In this document: positions 51,018 to 51,262 of the stretch, piece after piece
How the letters are laid out: every line of letters begins with the position of its first letter
Position numbering within the stretch: the first letter of the stretch is position 1
DNA from: Pokkaliibacter plantistimulans
Lineage (GTDB): Bacteria; Pseudomonadota; Gammaproteobacteria; Pseudomonadales; Balneatricaceae
Reading direction: 5' to 3'
Length of the DNA stretch: 51,262 nt
NCBI RefSeq assembly: GCF_003194385.1
Contig: NZ_LAPT01000092.1
Span: 1-51,262 of the forward strand
Notes under the pieces: generated by a model
The model's database searches: none
The model's input: the letters and a program-made list of their open reading frames with translations, nothing else
Told to the model about the DNA's origin: nothing
Translations under genes and position numbers: made by a program

Positions 51018-51262
51018 ATGAAGCGTTCAGATATCAAGCGTCGGCCCATGTCTGACACAACTTTGTCAGGACTTGAACCGGAAACCGGGGTCTATCGAGA
51101 GCTGGACGGCAACGGCCTGTACATCAAGGTGAAGCCTTCGGGTGCCAAGTCTTGGGAGCTGCGTTACAAGAAGCCCGATGGAAAGTGGTCATGGGTTGGC
51201 CTGGGTGGATACCCTAACGTCAGTGCCTCCCTTGCGAGAAGGAAAGCCTCTGAGCTGAGGGC
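51018..51262 (+). CDS. Tyrosine recombinase/integrase of the P4 class, 5' part (runs off the window)
   Basis: The visible 81 codons are the N-terminal arm-binding domain (DUF4102) of prophage/genomic-island integrases: MSDTTLSGLEPETGVYRELD, then GNGLYIKVKPSGAKSWELRY and WVGLGGYPNVSASLARRKAS, the standard GLYLxVxPSGxKxWxxRY and LGxYPxVSLAxARxKA pattern. GGAGG lies about ten bases before ATG 51018. The catalytic Arg-His-Arg-Tyr part is beyond the end of the window. Located directly after tRNA-Ile2, it should catalyse integration and excision of an element extending to the right. Confidence 0.93.
   Translation, partial: MKRSDIKRRPMSDTTLSGLEPETGVYRELDGNGLYIKVKPSGAKSWELRYKKPDGKWSWVGLGGYPNVSASLARRKASELR

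Overview
The window is chromosomal DNA of a gammaproteobacterium, most likely of the Oceanospirillales/Pseudomonadales branch. Evidence is the gene order murU-amgK | lptD-surA-pdxA-rsmA-apaG-apaH-glpE-cca | folK-folB | plsY | tsaD | rpsU-yqeY-dnaG-rpoD, which closely resembles the Pseudomonas order, together with guaB-guaA/xseA, BaeSR and Fur-box promoters. The genus cannot be fixed from sequence alone.

Layout. 1-1215: two broken IS3-family remnants with their left ends facing outward. 1216-6419: guaB and guaA (GMP synthesis, minus strand, with an intrinsic terminator between them) divergent from xseA. 6420-8522: an ArsR-family regulator and an old yellow enzyme flanked by two near-twin small RNA genes. 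Each RNA gene has a Fur box, a TTGACA-17 bp promoter, an identical 40-nt core and a strong Rho-independent terminator. This is the best candidate for an undescribed regulatory system. 8523-11018: BaeS/BaeR envelope-stress two-component system. 11092-18274: a DeoR-family regulator divergent from an operon encoding a complete ABC importer (periplasmic binding protein, fused double permease, ATPase), then a beta-CASP/metallo-beta-lactamase hydrolase, a histidine phosphatase and a PNKP-like HAD phosphatase; it looks like an import-and-dephosphorylate pathway of unknown substrate. 18605-24652: a 1608-residue hybrid histidine kinase and an HD-GYP response regulator (c-di-GMP turnover). 24816-30275: small accessory genes, including a coiled-coil protein, a GNAT acetyltransferase, a YqfO-like protein, a previously hidden 45-residue membrane protein, ChaC, a lipoprotein with a five-copy 16-bp tandem repeat upstream, a YgjP-type metalloprotease and an EamA transporter.

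30551-50630 is a housekeeping block: djlA, the MurU/AmgK peptidoglycan-recycling pair, LptD and SurA for outer-membrane assembly, PdxA, RsmA, ApaG/ApaH, GlpE, Cca (with an altered active site and no HD motif), folate genes, PlsY, TsaD and the rpsU-yqeY-dnaG-rpoD macromolecular-synthesis cluster. The last has a hairpin placed at the predicted rpsU transcription start and a 26-bp dyad in front of dnaG.

50733-51262: a tRNA-Ile2 (CAT) gene with its own promoter, followed by helically phased CTGTCT repeats and the first 81 codons of a P4-type tyrosine integrase that runs off the window. This is the left edge of an integrated element using the tRNA as attachment site. Promoter, operator and RNA calls are pattern readings by eye; no alignment, folding or database search was run.
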